A stretch of DNA of 64,000 nt from Nocardia beijingensis NBRC 16342 (GTDB lineage Bacteria > Actinomycetota > Actinomycetes > Mycobacteriales > Mycobacteriaceae): contig NZ_BDBC01000053.1 in assembly GCF_001612785.1 (NCBI RefSeq), forward strand, positions 1 through 64,000, given 5' to 3'. Position numbers and translations under genes: made by a program. The notes beneath the pieces were generated by a model. The model had not been told where the DNA came from and searched no databases. It worked only from the letters and a program-made list of their open reading frames with translations. Below are positions 8,286 through 17,566 of the stretch, in pieces; within the stretch, counting starts at the first letter, position 1, and the number at the start of each line of letters is the position of its first letter.

Positions 8286-9383
8286 ATGCCTGTGCCCTTG
8301 GACGAATATCCGATTCACCAGACCCCGCTGTCGCTGGCCCGGGTGGCCGGCAGTGATCGCAACTTCTACGACCGCAGCTACTTCAACGCCCACGACCGCG
8401 ACGGCGGCACGTTCCTGATCACCGGACTCGGCGTGTACCCGAACCTGGGCGTGACCGACGCCTACGCCGCCGTCCGCCGCGGCGACACGGTGCGCGCGGT
8501 GCGCTTCTCCGACGCGCTCGGCGACCGGAGCCTGGACCAGCGCGTCGGCGGCTACCGCGTCGAGGTGCTCGAGCCGCTCCAGCGCATCCGGGTGGTCTGC
8601 GAACACGACGATCTCGGCTTCGACCTCACCTGGACCGGGGCGTTTCCCGCCGTGCAGGAACAGCCGCACCTCATCCTCGCGGGCAACCGGCCGATCATCG
8701 ACGCGTCCCGGTTCGCGCAGGTGGGCTCGTGGGCGGGAACACTGCGCGTGGACGGCGACGACATCACCGTCGATCCGGCGGTGTGGACCGGAACCAGGGA
8801 CCGCTCGTGGGGCATCCGCCCGGTCGGCGAGACCGAACCGCCCGGCCGCGCGGCCGCCGAACCCTCGGGCGGATTCTGGTGGCTCTACGTGCCGCTGCGC
8901 TTCGACGACTTCGCCGTCGTCGTCATAGTGCAGGAGGAGCCGGACGGCAGGCGCACCCTCAACGACGCGACCCGGATCTGGCCCGACGGACGCACCGAAC
9001 AACTCGGCTGGCCCCGCATCTCCATCGCCTACCGTTCCGGCACGCGCATTCCCGTCGGGGCTCGCCTGGAGCTGACCACGCCGGGCGGCAAACCCCTGGA
9101 AATCGAGATCACGCCGGGCACGGGCGTCCCCCTGCATGTCGGGTGCGGCTACGGCGGCGATCCCGACTGGCAGCACGGCCAGTGGAAAGGCCGCGATTGG
9201 TCGTCCTCGAGCCGCTACGACCTCACCGACCCGGCGATCGTCGCCCGCATCCCCTACGGAGTGACCGACCACGTCGCCCACGCCCGCTGCGGCGACGCCG
9301 AGGGCTGGGGCCTGTTCGAACACGCCAGCATCGGCCGTCACGACCCCACCGGCTTCGCCGACTGGGGATCGGTCGCACCCTGA
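8286..9383 (+). CDS. Conserved hypothetical protein, partner of the phosphotransferase
   Basis: A 365-residue soluble protein rich in beta strand, without signal peptide or membrane helix. It opens MPVPLDEYPIHQTPLSLARV and contains many Trp, Gly and His positions (DRSYFNAHDRDGGTFLITGLG; GCGYGGDPDWQHGQWKG). I recognise it only as a type often encoded beside kinase-fold phosphotransferases in mycolic-acid actinobacteria; no reaction is known to me. An in-frame ATG at 8274 would overlap the upstream gene; the ATG at 8286 is equally likely. Translational coupling suggests a shared substrate with the phosphotransferase. Confidence 0.75.
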   Translation: MPVPLDEYPIHQTPLSLARVAGSDRNFYDRSYFNAHDRDGGTFLITGLGVYPNLGVTDAYAAVRRGDTVRAVRFSDALGDRSLDQRVGGYRVEVLEPLQRIRVVCEHDDLGFDLTWTGAFPAVQEQPHLILAGNRPIIDASRFAQVGSWAGTLRVDGDDITVDPAVWTGTRDRSWGIRPVGETEPPGRAAAEPSGGFWWLYVPLRFDDFAVVVIVQEEPDGRRTLNDATRIWPDGRTEQLGWPRISIAYRSGTRIPVGARLELTTPGGKPLEIEITPGTGVPLHVGCGYGGDPDWQHGQWKGRDWSSSSRYDLTDPAIVARIPYGVTDHVAHARCGDAEGWGLFEHASIGRHDPTGFADWGSVAP

Positions 9384-9450
9384 GACGACCACCGTCACGT
9401 TCCGCCTGTGGTCACTGCCGGTTGTTTCGAATGTCCTCGGCAACCGGGCG

Positions 9451-9819
9451 CTACGGCGCGAACAACGCTGCCGCGAGCACCACGCCGTGCACGACGCGCT
9501 TGGGCAGCACCAGCGGCCCGCCGTCGGCGGCGAGCAGGGCAGCGGCCTCCGCGACGCTTGCCGTGCCGACGGCCGAGCGCGTCCGGCCTGCGGGGTTGGG
9601 GACGGCGACCGTCGACAGTTCGTCGGCAGAGTAGGCGCGCAGCGGCACCCCGAGGTGCGCGGCGACGGCGCGCAGGCCGGGTTCCGTGGAGCGCTGCGCG
9701 ATGGTGGCCAGGCACACGATCCGGTGGTCGCCCACGCCCTCGCGCAGGGCGGCGCTGATCGTACGGGCCGGGGTGCGCGGTCGCAGGCCGACGCCGACGA
9801 CGACCTCAGCCGACGGCAC
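9451..9819 (-). CDS. cobE: Cobalamin biosynthesis protein, CobE/CbiG C-terminal family
   Basis: A 122-residue protein resembling CobE and the C-terminal domain of CbiG. The N-terminal VVVGVGLRPRTPARTISAAL, the central LATIAQRSTEPGLRAVAAHLGVPLRAYSADEL and the C-terminal LVLPKRVVHGVVLAAA fit the family, which acts around precorrin/cobalt-precorrin processing. The GTG at 9819 overlaps the end of cobB by 14 bases, indicating translational coupling and supporting a B12 role. It lacks the extra domains of full CbiG, as expected for CobE. Confidence 0.72.
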   Translation of the reverse strand: MPSAEVVVGVGLRPRTPARTISAALREGVGDHRIVCLATIAQRSTEPGLRAVAAHLGVPLRAYSADELSTVAVPNPAGRTRSAVGTASVAEAAALLAADGGPLVLPKRVVHGVVLAAALFAP

Positions 9820-11326
9820 GGGAACTCGCGAACCGCGTCGCGGCGACGACGAATCGCCGTACCGCTTCCGGGTTCCCCGCCGGATGGGTGTGCAGGTACG
9901 ACGCGTGCACGTTGCCGCTCGACGCCCCTTCCTGGACCCGCTCCCCCGCGCTGCCACGCCAGCCCCACACCGGATCACGCGGCGGCGCCGACACCAGACG
10001 GGTGCGGTGGAATTCATGCCCGCGGACCCGCTCGCCGACGCGCCACAGCGGCGAGTCGGTCAGCGCGACGGCGTCTCGGTAGCCGAGAGTCAGGCGCGAG
10101 CCGAACTCCGCGTCGGCGTCCACCACTCCGGCCATCGGGTGCCCGTCCAGTGATCGGGTCAGATACAGCAACCCGGCGCACTCGGCGTGTATCGGCATCC
10201 CGTGCCGGGCGGCTTGGGCCACCGCCCGCAACAGGCCGGAATTGGCGGCCAGTTCCGCGGCGTGTTCCTCGGGGAACCCACCCGGCAAGACCAATGCCGC
10301 AGTCCCAGAGGGCAATTGGTCGTACAGCGGATCGAACACCGCCACCCGCGCGCCCGCGGCCACCAGCAGCTCACGATGCTCGGCATAGCCGAACGTGAAC
10401 GCCGGGCCACCGGCCATGGCGATCAGGGGACCCTGCCCATCGGCAATCGCGCCGTCCGCACTTCCGCCGGCGCTCGAGGCGTTGGCAGCCTCGGCCGAGA
10501 CGCACAAGTCCTCATCACCGTCGACCGTCGACGCACCCGTGTCGCCGACTCCGCCCACAGAACTCGCAGCAGCTGCCCCTTCGAGCCCACGCACGGCCAC
10601 GGCGGGATCCCACGCCGGTCCCCACACAGACGAACGGGCGAGTGCCGCGATGGCGTGCAGGTCCACGTGCGCGGCCACGAGGTCCGTCATCGCCGCGACC
10701 GCCGCCGTGGCGGCCGGACCGTGTTCCACGGCCGGGATCAGGCCGAGGTGCCTGGACGGCACCTCCAGTTCGGCCAGGCGCGGCAACGACCCGAGCACCG
10801 GCAGCCCGACGCGATCACAGGCGGCGCGCAGCACCTGCTCGTGCCGTTCGCTGCCCACCCGGTTCAAGATCACACCGCCCAGCCGGACACCGCTGTCGAA
10901 GGTGGCGAATCCGTGCAGCAGCGCTGCCAGGCTCTGGCTGTGCCCGCGCGCGTCCACCACGAGCACCACCGGGGCCCCGAGCAGCGCCGCGACCTGCGCC
11001 GTCGAGCCCTCCGCCACCGGACCCGAATGGTGCTCGTCGATCCGCCCGTCGAACAACCCCATCACGCCTTCGACCACGGCCAGATCGCATTCCGCGACGC
11101 CGTGCCGGTACAGCGGCACCACCCGCTCCGCCCCCACCAGCACCGGATCCAGATTCCGCCCCGGCCGCCCCGCCGCCAACCCGTGATACCCCGGATCGAT
11201 GTAATCGGGCCCCACCTTGAACGGCGCCACCCGATGCCCCACCCTCCGCAACGCCCCCACCAGCCCGGTCGCCACCGTCGTCTTCCCGCTCCCCGACGCC
11301 GGCGCCGCCACCACAACGGCCCTCAT
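9806..11326 (-). CDS. cobB: Cobyrinate a,c-diamide synthase
   Basis: A 506-residue ATP- and glutamine-dependent enzyme that amidates the a and c side chains of (hydrogeno)cobyrinic acid. The N-terminal dethiobiotin-synthetase-like domain has the P-loop APASGSGKTTVATGL and KVGPDYIDPGYH. The C-terminal class I glutaminase-like domain has the nucleophile region HAECAGLLYLTRSL and a late His in ASYLHTHPAGNPEA. Between the domains there is an unusual Ala/Ser/Gly-rich acidic insert (about residues 255-300). The ATG at 11326 starts directly at MRAVVVAAPASGSGK. It matches Rv2848c in order. Confidence 0.93.
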   Translation of the reverse strand: MRAVVVAAPASGSGKTTVATGLVGALRRVGHRVAPFKVGPDYIDPGYHGLAAGRPGRNLDPVLVGAERVVPLYRHGVAECDLAVVEGVMGLFDGRIDEHHSGPVAEGSTAQVAALLGAPVVLVVDARGHSQSLAALLHGFATFDSGVRLGGVILNRVGSERHEQVLRAACDRVGLPVLGSLPRLAELEVPSRHLGLIPAVEHGPAATAAVAAMTDLVAAHVDLHAIAALARSSVWGPAWDPAVAVRGLEGAAAASSVGGVGDTGASTVDGDEDLCVSAEAANASSAGGSADGAIADGQGPLIAMAGGPAFTFGYAEHRELLVAAGARVAVFDPLYDQLPSGTAALVLPGGFPEEHAAELAANSGLLRAVAQAARHGMPIHAECAGLLYLTRSLDGHPMAGVVDADAEFGSRLTLGYRDAVALTDSPLWRVGERVRGHEFHRTRLVSAPPRDPVWGWRGSAGERVQEGASSGNVHASYLHTHPAGNPEAVRRFVVAATRFASSRAVG

Positions 11327-11340
11327 CCCCGCCCCCGCCT

Positions 11341-11401
11341 CGCGAGTGGCACACCATCGTGCGGGCCTCTCGCGATTCGCCGCAGCCATGTGCCACTCGC
11401 G
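11341..11401. repeat. Perfect 13-bp inverted repeat between cobO and cobB
   Basis: CGCGAGTGGCACA (11341-11353) and its exact reverse complement (11389-11401) enclose 35 bases. The element fills the short gap between the cobO stop and the cobB start. It may be a terminator or attenuator hairpin, or a copy of a small interspersed repeat. Confidence 0.55.
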
Positions 11402-11405
11402 GACA

Positions 11406-12020
11406 TCACCATTCGATGCCTCGTTGGCCTTTGCGGCCCGCGTCCATGGGGTGTTTGAGTTTGGTCATCTCGGTGACGAGGTCGGCGGCTTCGAGGAGGG
11501 GTTGGGGGGCGTCGCGGCCGGTGATGACGACGTGCTGGTTTCCCGGGCGGGTGCGGAGGGTTTCGACTACTTCGGCCGTGTCGACCCAGCCCCATTTGAG
11601 GGGGTAGGTGAATTCGTCGAGGACGTAGAAGCGGTGCTGTTCGGTCTTCAGGCGGCGGGCGATCTCTTGCCAGCCCGCGAGCGCGGCCGCCGCGTGGTCT
11701 TGTTCGGTGCCCTGCTTGCGGGTCCAGGACCAGCCCTCACCCATCTTGTGCCATTCGACCGGGCCGCCCGCGCCGGTCTGCTCGTGCAGGGCGCCGAGCG
11801 CGCGGAAGGCGGCTTCCTCCCCGACCTTCCACTTGGCGCTCTTGACGAATTGGAACACCGCGACGTCGAAACCTTGGTTCCAGGCCCGCAGCGCCATACC
11901 GAATGCGGCCGTCGACTTGCCCTTGCCCGGCCCCGTGTGCACCGCGAGCACCGGCTGGTTGCGCCGCTGCCGCGTGGTCAGCCCGTCGTCGGGAACGGTC
12001 TCGGGAACACCCTTGGGCAT
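11406..12020 (-). CDS. cobO: Cob(I)yrinic acid a,c-diamide adenosyltransferase
   Basis: A 204-residue enzyme of the BtuR/CobO family that transfers the adenosyl group of ATP to the cobalt of corrinoids. The P-loop is VHTGPGKGKSTAAFGMALRA near the N-terminus; other family marks are VVETLRTRPGNQHVVITGRDAP and LVTEMTKLKHPMDAGRKGQRGIEW at the end. Length is normal. It lies between the chelatase gene and cobB on the same strand, as in M. tuberculosis (Rv2849c), and very likely shares their transcript. An ATG start with AAGGAGA upstream (revcomp around 12025) is clear. Confidence 0.95.
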   Translation of the reverse strand: MPKGVPETVPDDGLTTRQRRNQPVLAVHTGPGKGKSTAAFGMALRAWNQGFDVAVFQFVKSAKWKVGEEAAFRALGALHEQTGAGGPVEWHKMGEGWSWTRKQGTEQDHAAAALAGWQEIARRLKTEQHRFYVLDEFTYPLKWGWVDTAEVVETLRTRPGNQHVVITGRDAPQPLLEAADLVTEMTKLKHPMDAGRKGQRGIEW

Positions 12021-12066
12021 CGAATCTCCTTGCTCGTCTTCGGATCACTCCGTCCGGAAGTCGCGC

Positions 12067-14085
12067 TCAAGCCGCACGAGCCGCGCGCGACGTACCGGTA
12101 CTCGAACGGACGACATCGGCGACCGAGTCGCCGGTCAGCTCGGCCAATCGGAGGTATCCGCCGCGCAGCTCGCGAGCGAGGTCCGCGGCGAGACCGAGGC
12201 GGATCATGCCGCGTTCGCAGTCGACGACGATCGAGGTGACCGCGTCCGCGGCCAGCAAGCGGGCCGCGGCGCGGGCGCGCGGAACCGGGTCGGCGCCACC
12301 CGTGGCGCGACCGTCGGTGAGCAGCACCAGCATGGGCCTGCGCCGGGGATCACGCACGTGCTCGCGCAGCACCACCTCACGCGCCTTCAGCAGGCCCGCC
12401 GCCAGCGGCGTCTTCCCGCCCGTGCGCATCCCGGACAACCGCCGCACCGCGATGTCGACCGACGAGGTGGGCGGCAACACGAGTTCGGCCTCCGCGCCGC
12501 GCACGCTGACGACGGCGACCTTGTCCCTGCGCTGGTAGGCATCGCGCAGCAGCGTGACCACCGCGCCGGTGACCGCGGACAAACGGTCGCGGGCGGCCAT
12601 GGAACCGGACGCGTCGACGACGAACACGACCAGATTCCCCTCGCGGCCCTCCCGGTACGCGCCACGGAGGTCCTCGGCGGCCAGCCGCAGCGGCCCGGCG
12701 CCCCGTCCGCGCGCCCGCTGCTTCGGCGCGGCCGCGAGCACGGTGCCGAGCAGGTGCAAGCCTGCGGAGGTGTCGGTGCTGGAACGCACTACTCGCCCGT
12801 GCCGGGATTCCGCGCGAGACCGGCGTCCCGGAGCGCCCTCGCCGACACCGGGCACCTCCCAGCGCGGTGTGCGCGCGCCGGCGGAAACCGGTGTGCCGGT
12901 GCGACCTTCCCCCGAACGCCCGCCGCCCGGCCCCTCCGGCGGCGACGGGTCTTCGGGGCCGCCGTCGGTCGGTGTGGGATCGTCGGGGCCGTCGTCGGGA
13001 GACTCTCCCCTTTCGTCCGCCACCGCGTCCGTCTCCTCGGCATCCTGCGGAGGGGACGGCGGCTGGTCGCGTCGCGCCTCCGCGGCGGCGTCGCGCATGG
13101 CGTCGTCGAGCTGTTGCTCGCTGATGCCCGGCTCGTCGAACGGATCTCGCCTGCGGCGGTGCGGCAGCGCCAGCTCGGCGGCCACCCGCACGTCGTCCTC
13201 GGTCACCGCGTCGGCGCCGCGCCAGGCGGCATGCGCCGTCGCGGTGCGCGCGACGACCAGATCGGCGCGCATGCCGTCGACGTCGAACGCGGCGCACAGC
13301 GCGGCGATCCGGCGCAGCTCCACATCGTCGAGCGCCACCTGCCCCAACCGGTCGCGGGCGGCGAGGATGCGCTCGGCCACCTCGCGGTCGGCCTCGGCGT
13401 ACGCGGCGGCGAACCCGGCCGGGTCGGCTTCGTAGTCCAGCCTGCGGCGCACCACCGCCATCCGCACGTCCACGTTCCGCGAGGCGGCCACATCCACGGT
13501 CAGGCCGAACCGGTCCAGCAACTGCGGACGCAGCTCACCCTCCTCCGGGTTCATGGTGCCGACCAGCACGAATCGCGCCGGATGCGAATGCGACACGCCG
13601 TCGCGCTCGATATGCACCCGGCCCATCGCCGCGGCGTCGAGCAGCACGTCCACCAGATGGTCGTGCAGCAGGTTGACCTCGTCGACATACAGCACACCGT
13701 GATGGGCGGCGGCCAGCAGGCCGGGACGGAACGCCTGCTCCCCGTCGCGCAGCACCCGCTCCAGATCCAGCGAGCCGACCACGCGGTCCTCGGTCGCGCC
13801 GACCGGCAACTCCACCAAGCGAGCGGGCCGCGCGCCGGTCTCGTCCACCACCGGCGGCAGCAGCTGTGCCAGCGCGCGCACCACGGTCGACTTCGCGGTG
13901 CCCTTCTCGCCGCGCACCAGCACGCCGCCGATACCGGGATGCACCGCGCACAGGATCAACGCCAGTTGCAGCCGCTCCTGCCCGACCACCGCCGAGAACG
14001 GGAATCCGGCCTCCCCGTCCGAACCCGGACGAGTACGGCGATGCTGCTCGGGCGTCGGCACTGTTTCGGCATGGGACAAGGACAC
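12067..14085 (-). CDS. Magnesium/cobalt chelatase ATPase, fused ChlI-ChlD type
   Basis: A 672-residue fusion of an AAA+ ATPase (ChlI/BchI-like, residues 25-340) with a von Willebrand A domain (ChlD-like, about 480-660). Visible are the Walker A VRGEKGTAKST, the sensor region GTMNPEEGELRPQLLDRFG, a Pro/Glu/Gly-rich acidic linker, and the MIDAS motif VVFVVDASGSMAARDR with GGKTPLAAGLL. In B12-producing actinobacteria such proteins are thought to act with CobN to insert cobalt into hydrogenobyrinic acid diamide; CobN is not in this window. GTG start. It matches Rv2850c. Confidence 0.88.
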   Translation of the reverse strand: MSLSHAETVPTPEQHRRTRPGSDGEAGFPFSAVVGQERLQLALILCAVHPGIGGVLVRGEKGTAKSTVVRALAQLLPPVVDETGARPARLVELPVGATEDRVVGSLDLERVLRDGEQAFRPGLLAAAHHGVLYVDEVNLLHDHLVDVLLDAAAMGRVHIERDGVSHSHPARFVLVGTMNPEEGELRPQLLDRFGLTVDVAASRNVDVRMAVVRRRLDYEADPAGFAAAYAEADREVAERILAARDRLGQVALDDVELRRIAALCAAFDVDGMRADLVVARTATAHAAWRGADAVTEDDVRVAAELALPHRRRRDPFDEPGISEQQLDDAMRDAAAEARRDQPPSPPQDAEETDAVADERGESPDDGPDDPTPTDGGPEDPSPPEGPGGGRSGEGRTGTPVSAGARTPRWEVPGVGEGAPGRRSRAESRHGRVVRSSTDTSAGLHLLGTVLAAAPKQRARGRGAGPLRLAAEDLRGAYREGREGNLVVFVVDASGSMAARDRLSAVTGAVVTLLRDAYQRRDKVAVVSVRGAEAELVLPPTSSVDIAVRRLSGMRTGGKTPLAAGLLKAREVVLREHVRDPRRRPMLVLLTDGRATGGADPVPRARAAARLLAADAVTSIVVDCERGMIRLGLAADLARELRGGYLRLAELTGDSVADVVRSSTGTSRAARAA

Positions 14086-14168
14086 GCCCCAACTCTAAGC
14101 ACGCGCCCTTCACCCCACCGACAGTGCCCTTCGATTCAGAACCGATGCGGGCAGGACCCGAAAAGCGC

Positions 14169-14202
14169 CGCACCCGCCCCGGACACTTCCGGAGCGGGTG
14201 CG
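14169..14202. terminator. Stem-loop terminator after the GNAT gene
   Basis: A 14-base stem with one mismatch (CGCACCCGCCCCGG at 14169-14182 against CCGGAGCGGGTGCG at 14189-14202) and a six-base loop. It lies 18 bases after the GNAT stop (minus strand) and before the chelatase gene, so it probably separates their transcripts. No T-tract follows. Confidence 0.6.
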
Positions 14203-14219
14203 AATGGCGGGTGGGAGGG

Positions 14220-14675
14220 CTACTCGCCTCCCCTGCGCATCGGCACGTGGGGGATGCCGTCTTCCTCGAATTCCGGGCCGTCGACCTTGAAGCCGTGCTT
14301 GGTGTACAGGTCGATCAGGTAGCTCTGGGCGCTCAGGCGCACCGTCGCGGAGCCGACCTCGGCCAGCGCCGCCTGCAGCAGTCGCGTGGTGTATCCGTGC
14401 CCGCGGGCGGGCGCCGCGGTGCAGAGCCTGCCGATGCGGAAACTCTTCACACCGTCGCGGTGCTCCTCGCACAACCGCAGCGTGGCGATGACGTCGCCCT
14501 CGTCATCGAGCCAGAAGTGCCTGGTCTCGGGGAGCAGGTCCTTCCCGTCCAGTTCGGGGTACGCGCACTTCTGTTCGACGACGAAGACTTCGACGCGAAG
14601 TTTCAACAGCTGGTAGAGCGTCGCGGTATCGAGATCCTGCGCCCAGGAGCGTTTGAGAGCAACCGTTGACATCAT
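14220..14675 (-). CDS. GNAT family N-acetyltransferase, ElaA-like
   Basis: A 151-residue single-domain acetyltransferase. The N-terminus LYQLLKLRVEVFVVEQKCAYPELDGKD is characteristic of the ElaA subfamily, and the acetyl-CoA loop appears as IGRLCTAAPARGHGYTTRLLQAAL (R/QxxGxG/A type). It would transfer acetyl from acetyl-CoA to an unknown amine. Two adjacent ATG codons follow AAGGCGCG; either may be used. The position between mqo and the chelatase gene corresponds to Rv2851c, so this is core genome. Confidence 0.88.
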   Translation of the reverse strand: MMSTVALKRSWAQDLDTATLYQLLKLRVEVFVVEQKCAYPELDGKDLLPETRHFWLDDEGDVIATLRLCEEHRDGVKSFRIGRLCTAAPARGHGYTTRLLQAALAEVGSATVRLSAQSYLIDLYTKHGFKVDGPEFEEDGIPHVPMRRGGE

Positions 14676-14694
14676 CGCGCCTTGCTATCACAAC

Positions 14695-16224
14695 CTAGGC
14701 GTTCGCCGCGACCCCTGCACGTCGCGGCGTGTTGTCGCCGCCGTCGACGAGGTTGAGCGCCTTCGACGTCCAATCCCACACTTCGTGGAACAGAGCCGGG
14801 TCTTCGGAGAGCTTCACGCCCAGCGAGGGCACCATCTCCTTCAGCTTCGGCGTCCACGCGGCGTACTCCTGCGGGAAGCACCGCTGTAGCACGTCCAGCA
14901 TGGCGGTGACGCAGGTGGAGGCACCGGGGGACGCGCCGAGCAGACCGGCGATCGTGCCGTCCTGCGCGGCGATCACGGCGGTGCCGAACTCGAGCACGCC
15001 GCCGACGCCCTTGCGGCGGATCACCTGCACGCGCTGACCGGCGGTGATCAGCTCCCAGTCCTTGGCCTCGGCGCGCGGGATGAACTCCGACAGCGTGACC
15101 ACCTTGCCCGCCTGCGACTTCAGCAGCTCGCTGACCAGGTACTTGGTCAGGCCCAGCTCGGTGACGCCGACGCCGAGCAGCGAGAAGATGTTGTTCGGCC
15201 GCACCGACTTGAACAGGTCGGTGTTCTTGCCGTCCTTGAGGAACTTCGGCGTCCAGCCCGCGTACGGGCCGAACAGCAGGCCAGGCTTGCCCTTGATGAC
15301 GCGAGTATCCAAGTGCGGCACCGACATCGGCGGTGCGCCGACCGCGGCCTTGCCGTACACCTTGGCCTCGTGCTGGTCGATCAGCGCCGGGTTGACGCAG
15401 CGGAAGAACTGACCGCTCACCGGGAAGCCGCCGAAGCCCTTCGCCTCCTTGATGCCCGCCTTCTGCAGCAGCGGCAGCGCGCCGCCGCCCGCGCCGACGA
15501 AGACGAATTTGCTGATCAGCTTGCGGGTTTCGCGGGTGCGCACGTTGCGGACCGTGACCACCCATGATCCGTCGGACTGTTTGGCCAGATCGCGCACCTC
15601 GTGCCCGAAGGCCAGGTCGGCGCCGGACGCGCCGAGGTAGGCGAGCAGTTCCTGGGTGAGCGAGCCGAAGTCGATGTCGGTGCCGCCGTCGGTCCAGTTC
15701 AGCGCGATCGGGTCGGAGAAGTCGCGTCCGCGCGCCATGAGCGGCAGGCGGCGGGAGAACTCGTCGGGGCTGTCGATGTACTCCATGCCCTCGAACAGCG
15801 GGTGCGGCGCCAGCGCCTCGTACCGCTTGCGCAGGTACTCCACGTTGTCGGCGCCGTGCACGAAGCTGACGTGCGGGATGGGGTTGATGAACGCGGACGG
15901 ATCGCGCAGGATGCCGTTCTCCACGCCGTAGGACCAGAACTGCCGGGACACCTGGAAACGCTCGTTGATGTCGACGGCCTTGGTGATGTCCACGGAGCCG
16001 TCGGACGCCTGCGGGCTGTAGTTCAGCTCGCACAGCGCGGAGTGCCCGGTGCCCGCGTTGTTCCACGGATCGCTGCTCTCCGCCGCGGCGGCGTCGAGGC
16101 GCTCGAACAGGGAGATCGACCAGTCCGGCTGCAGCTGCCGCAGCAGCGCGCCGAGAGTGGCACTCATGATCCCGGCACCGATGAGTACTACATCGGTCTT
16201 TTCAGTCACGGCAGCGTTCGGCAC
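14695..16224 (-). CDS. mqo: Malate:quinone oxidoreductase
   Basis: A 509-residue FAD enzyme, peripheral on the membrane, that oxidises malate to oxaloacetate and reduces the quinone pool. The dinucleotide-binding motif is DVVLIGAGIMSATLGALLRQL at residues 12-32, followed by the family signatures PWNNAGTGHSALCELNYSP and INPIPHVSFVHG, and a late FGPYAGWTPKFLK. Length is typical for MQO. A GTG start is used with AAGGAAG about ten bases upstream. It is equivalent to Rv2852c. Confidence 0.96.
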   Translation of the reverse strand: MPNAAVTEKTDVVLIGAGIMSATLGALLRQLQPDWSISLFERLDAAAAESSDPWNNAGTGHSALCELNYSPQASDGSVDITKAVDINERFQVSRQFWSYGVENGILRDPSAFINPIPHVSFVHGADNVEYLRKRYEALAPHPLFEGMEYIDSPDEFSRRLPLMARGRDFSDPIALNWTDGGTDIDFGSLTQELLAYLGASGADLAFGHEVRDLAKQSDGSWVVTVRNVRTRETRKLISKFVFVGAGGGALPLLQKAGIKEAKGFGGFPVSGQFFRCVNPALIDQHEAKVYGKAAVGAPPMSVPHLDTRVIKGKPGLLFGPYAGWTPKFLKDGKNTDLFKSVRPNNIFSLLGVGVTELGLTKYLVSELLKSQAGKVVTLSEFIPRAEAKDWELITAGQRVQVIRRKGVGGVLEFGTAVIAAQDGTIAGLLGASPGASTCVTAMLDVLQRCFPQEYAAWTPKLKEMVPSLGVKLSEDPALFHEVWDWTSKALNLVDGGDNTPRRAGVAANA

Positions 16225-16504
16225 GGGTAGATCGACTTCCTTGTCTGCGCGGGCCCACCGGGCGGGTGGACCAGCCTGGGCACGGTGTAGTTGTGGCTCG
16301 GTTCCGGCGTCCGCCGGTCCCGAACGGCATGGCGGGAGTTAGGTTACCCGTCGTTCACCTATGCCCAATTGTGCACCTCACCACGCCCCCATCCCGCAAC
16401 GAACCTGCTGATTGTGCGGAATGCGACAGAGACGATCGTCACTTCGCCGGTCGGGCGACGGCCGCCACCTGCCAGCGGTTGACACCGTCCAATAGATTGG
16501 TCGC

Positions 16505-17566
16505 GTGACGAACGAACAGTCGCTTGCCGAGCCGGTCGGCACCACTCCGGATGGCGATGGCTGGCGCCCCGACGTCCTGGGTCCGCACTACCAGCAGCGC
16601 ACGCTGCCGCTGGGCCCCGATCCCGACGGCGAGGGCGAGGTGGTCGCCACGCTGGTGCGCTACGTGCCCTCCGGCGCCGTCGAACAGACCGCGGGCGCGG
16701 TGCTCTACGTCCACGGTTTCACCGATTACTTCTTCCAGGAGCATCTCGCCGAGCACTTCGCCGCGCGCGGGTTCCAGTTCTACGCGCTCGACCTGCGCAA
16801 ATGCGGACGGTCGCTGCGCGACGGACACACGCCGCACTATGTGACGGATCTCGCTTTCTACGACCGGGAGCTGGAGGAGTCGCTGCGGATCGTCCGCGCG
16901 GAGACCGGCGCTCCCGTGGTGCTCAACGCCCACTCCACCGGCGGCCTGGTCGTGCCGCTGTGGCTGGACCGGCTCAACCGCGACCGCGGGACGGCGGCCG
17001 CCGGCATCACCGGCGTGGTGCTCAACAGCCCGTGGTTCGACCTGCAGGGCCCCTCCTACTACCGGACCATCGGTACGCCCATCATCAAGGCGGTCGGACG
17101 GTTCCGGAGGATGGTGCAGCTGCCCGGCGGCAAGGTCAGCACCTACGGCGACAGCCTGCACCACTCGGTGTCGGGCACGTGGGATTACAACCTGGACTGG
17201 AAGCCGTTGCACGGCTTCCCCGTCCGGTTCGGCTGGCTGCGCGCGATCCGCAACGGCCACGCGCGGCTGCACCAGGGCCTCGACATCGGGGTGCCCTCGC
17301 TGATCCTGCGCTCCCGGATGACCAAGTTCGCCAGGCGGTACGGTCCCGCCGTCGACGTGGCCGACGCGGTGCTCGACGTCAAGCAGATCCAGCGCTGGTC
17401 GGGCTGCCTGGGCGACCGCACCAACATGGTGCCGATCGACGGCGCCAAGCACGACGTGTTCCTCTCCGGCCCGGAACCGCTGGCACAGGCGTTCGCCGAG
17501 CTCGACAGCTGGCTGGACTGGCTCGCGGGCTACCAGGCCGCGAAGTCACCAGAGGCTGGTGCGTAG
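16505..17566 (+). CDS. Alpha/beta hydrolase (lysophospholipase-like)
   Basis: A 353-residue serine hydrolase of the alpha/beta fold, S33 / monoglyceride-lipase type. The oxyanion strand is VLYVHGFTDYFFQEHLAEHF, the nucleophile elbow is VLNAHSTGGLVVPLW (GxSxG-like with AHSTG), and the catalytic His lies in DGAKHDVFLSGPE near the end. No signal peptide, so it is cytoplasmic. It starts with GTG and is transcribed divergently from mqo across a 280-base gap. Its 3' end overlaps the convergent gene by 21 bases. It matches Rv2854 in position. Substrate probably a lipid ester. Confidence 0.87.
   Translation: MTNEQSLAEPVGTTPDGDGWRPDVLGPHYQQRTLPLGPDPDGEGEVVATLVRYVPSGAVEQTAGAVLYVHGFTDYFFQEHLAEHFAARGFQFYALDLRKCGRSLRDGHTPHYVTDLAFYDRELEESLRIVRAETGAPVVLNAHSTGGLVVPLWLDRLNRDRGTAAAGITGVVLNSPWFDLQGPSYYRTIGTPIIKAVGRFRRMVQLPGGKVSTYGDSLHHSVSGTWDYNLDWKPLHGFPVRFGWLRAIRNGHARLHQGLDIGVPSLILRSRMTKFARRYGPAVDVADAVLDVKQIQRWSGCLGDRTNMVPIDGAKHDVFLSGPEPLAQAFAELDSWLDWLAGYQAAKSPEAGA

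Noticed and set aside
11020..11405. B12 riboswitch in front of cobB or cobO
   Set aside because: The gaps before these genes are too short, and I could not see the conserved B12-box; the inverted repeat there does not resemble the riboswitch.
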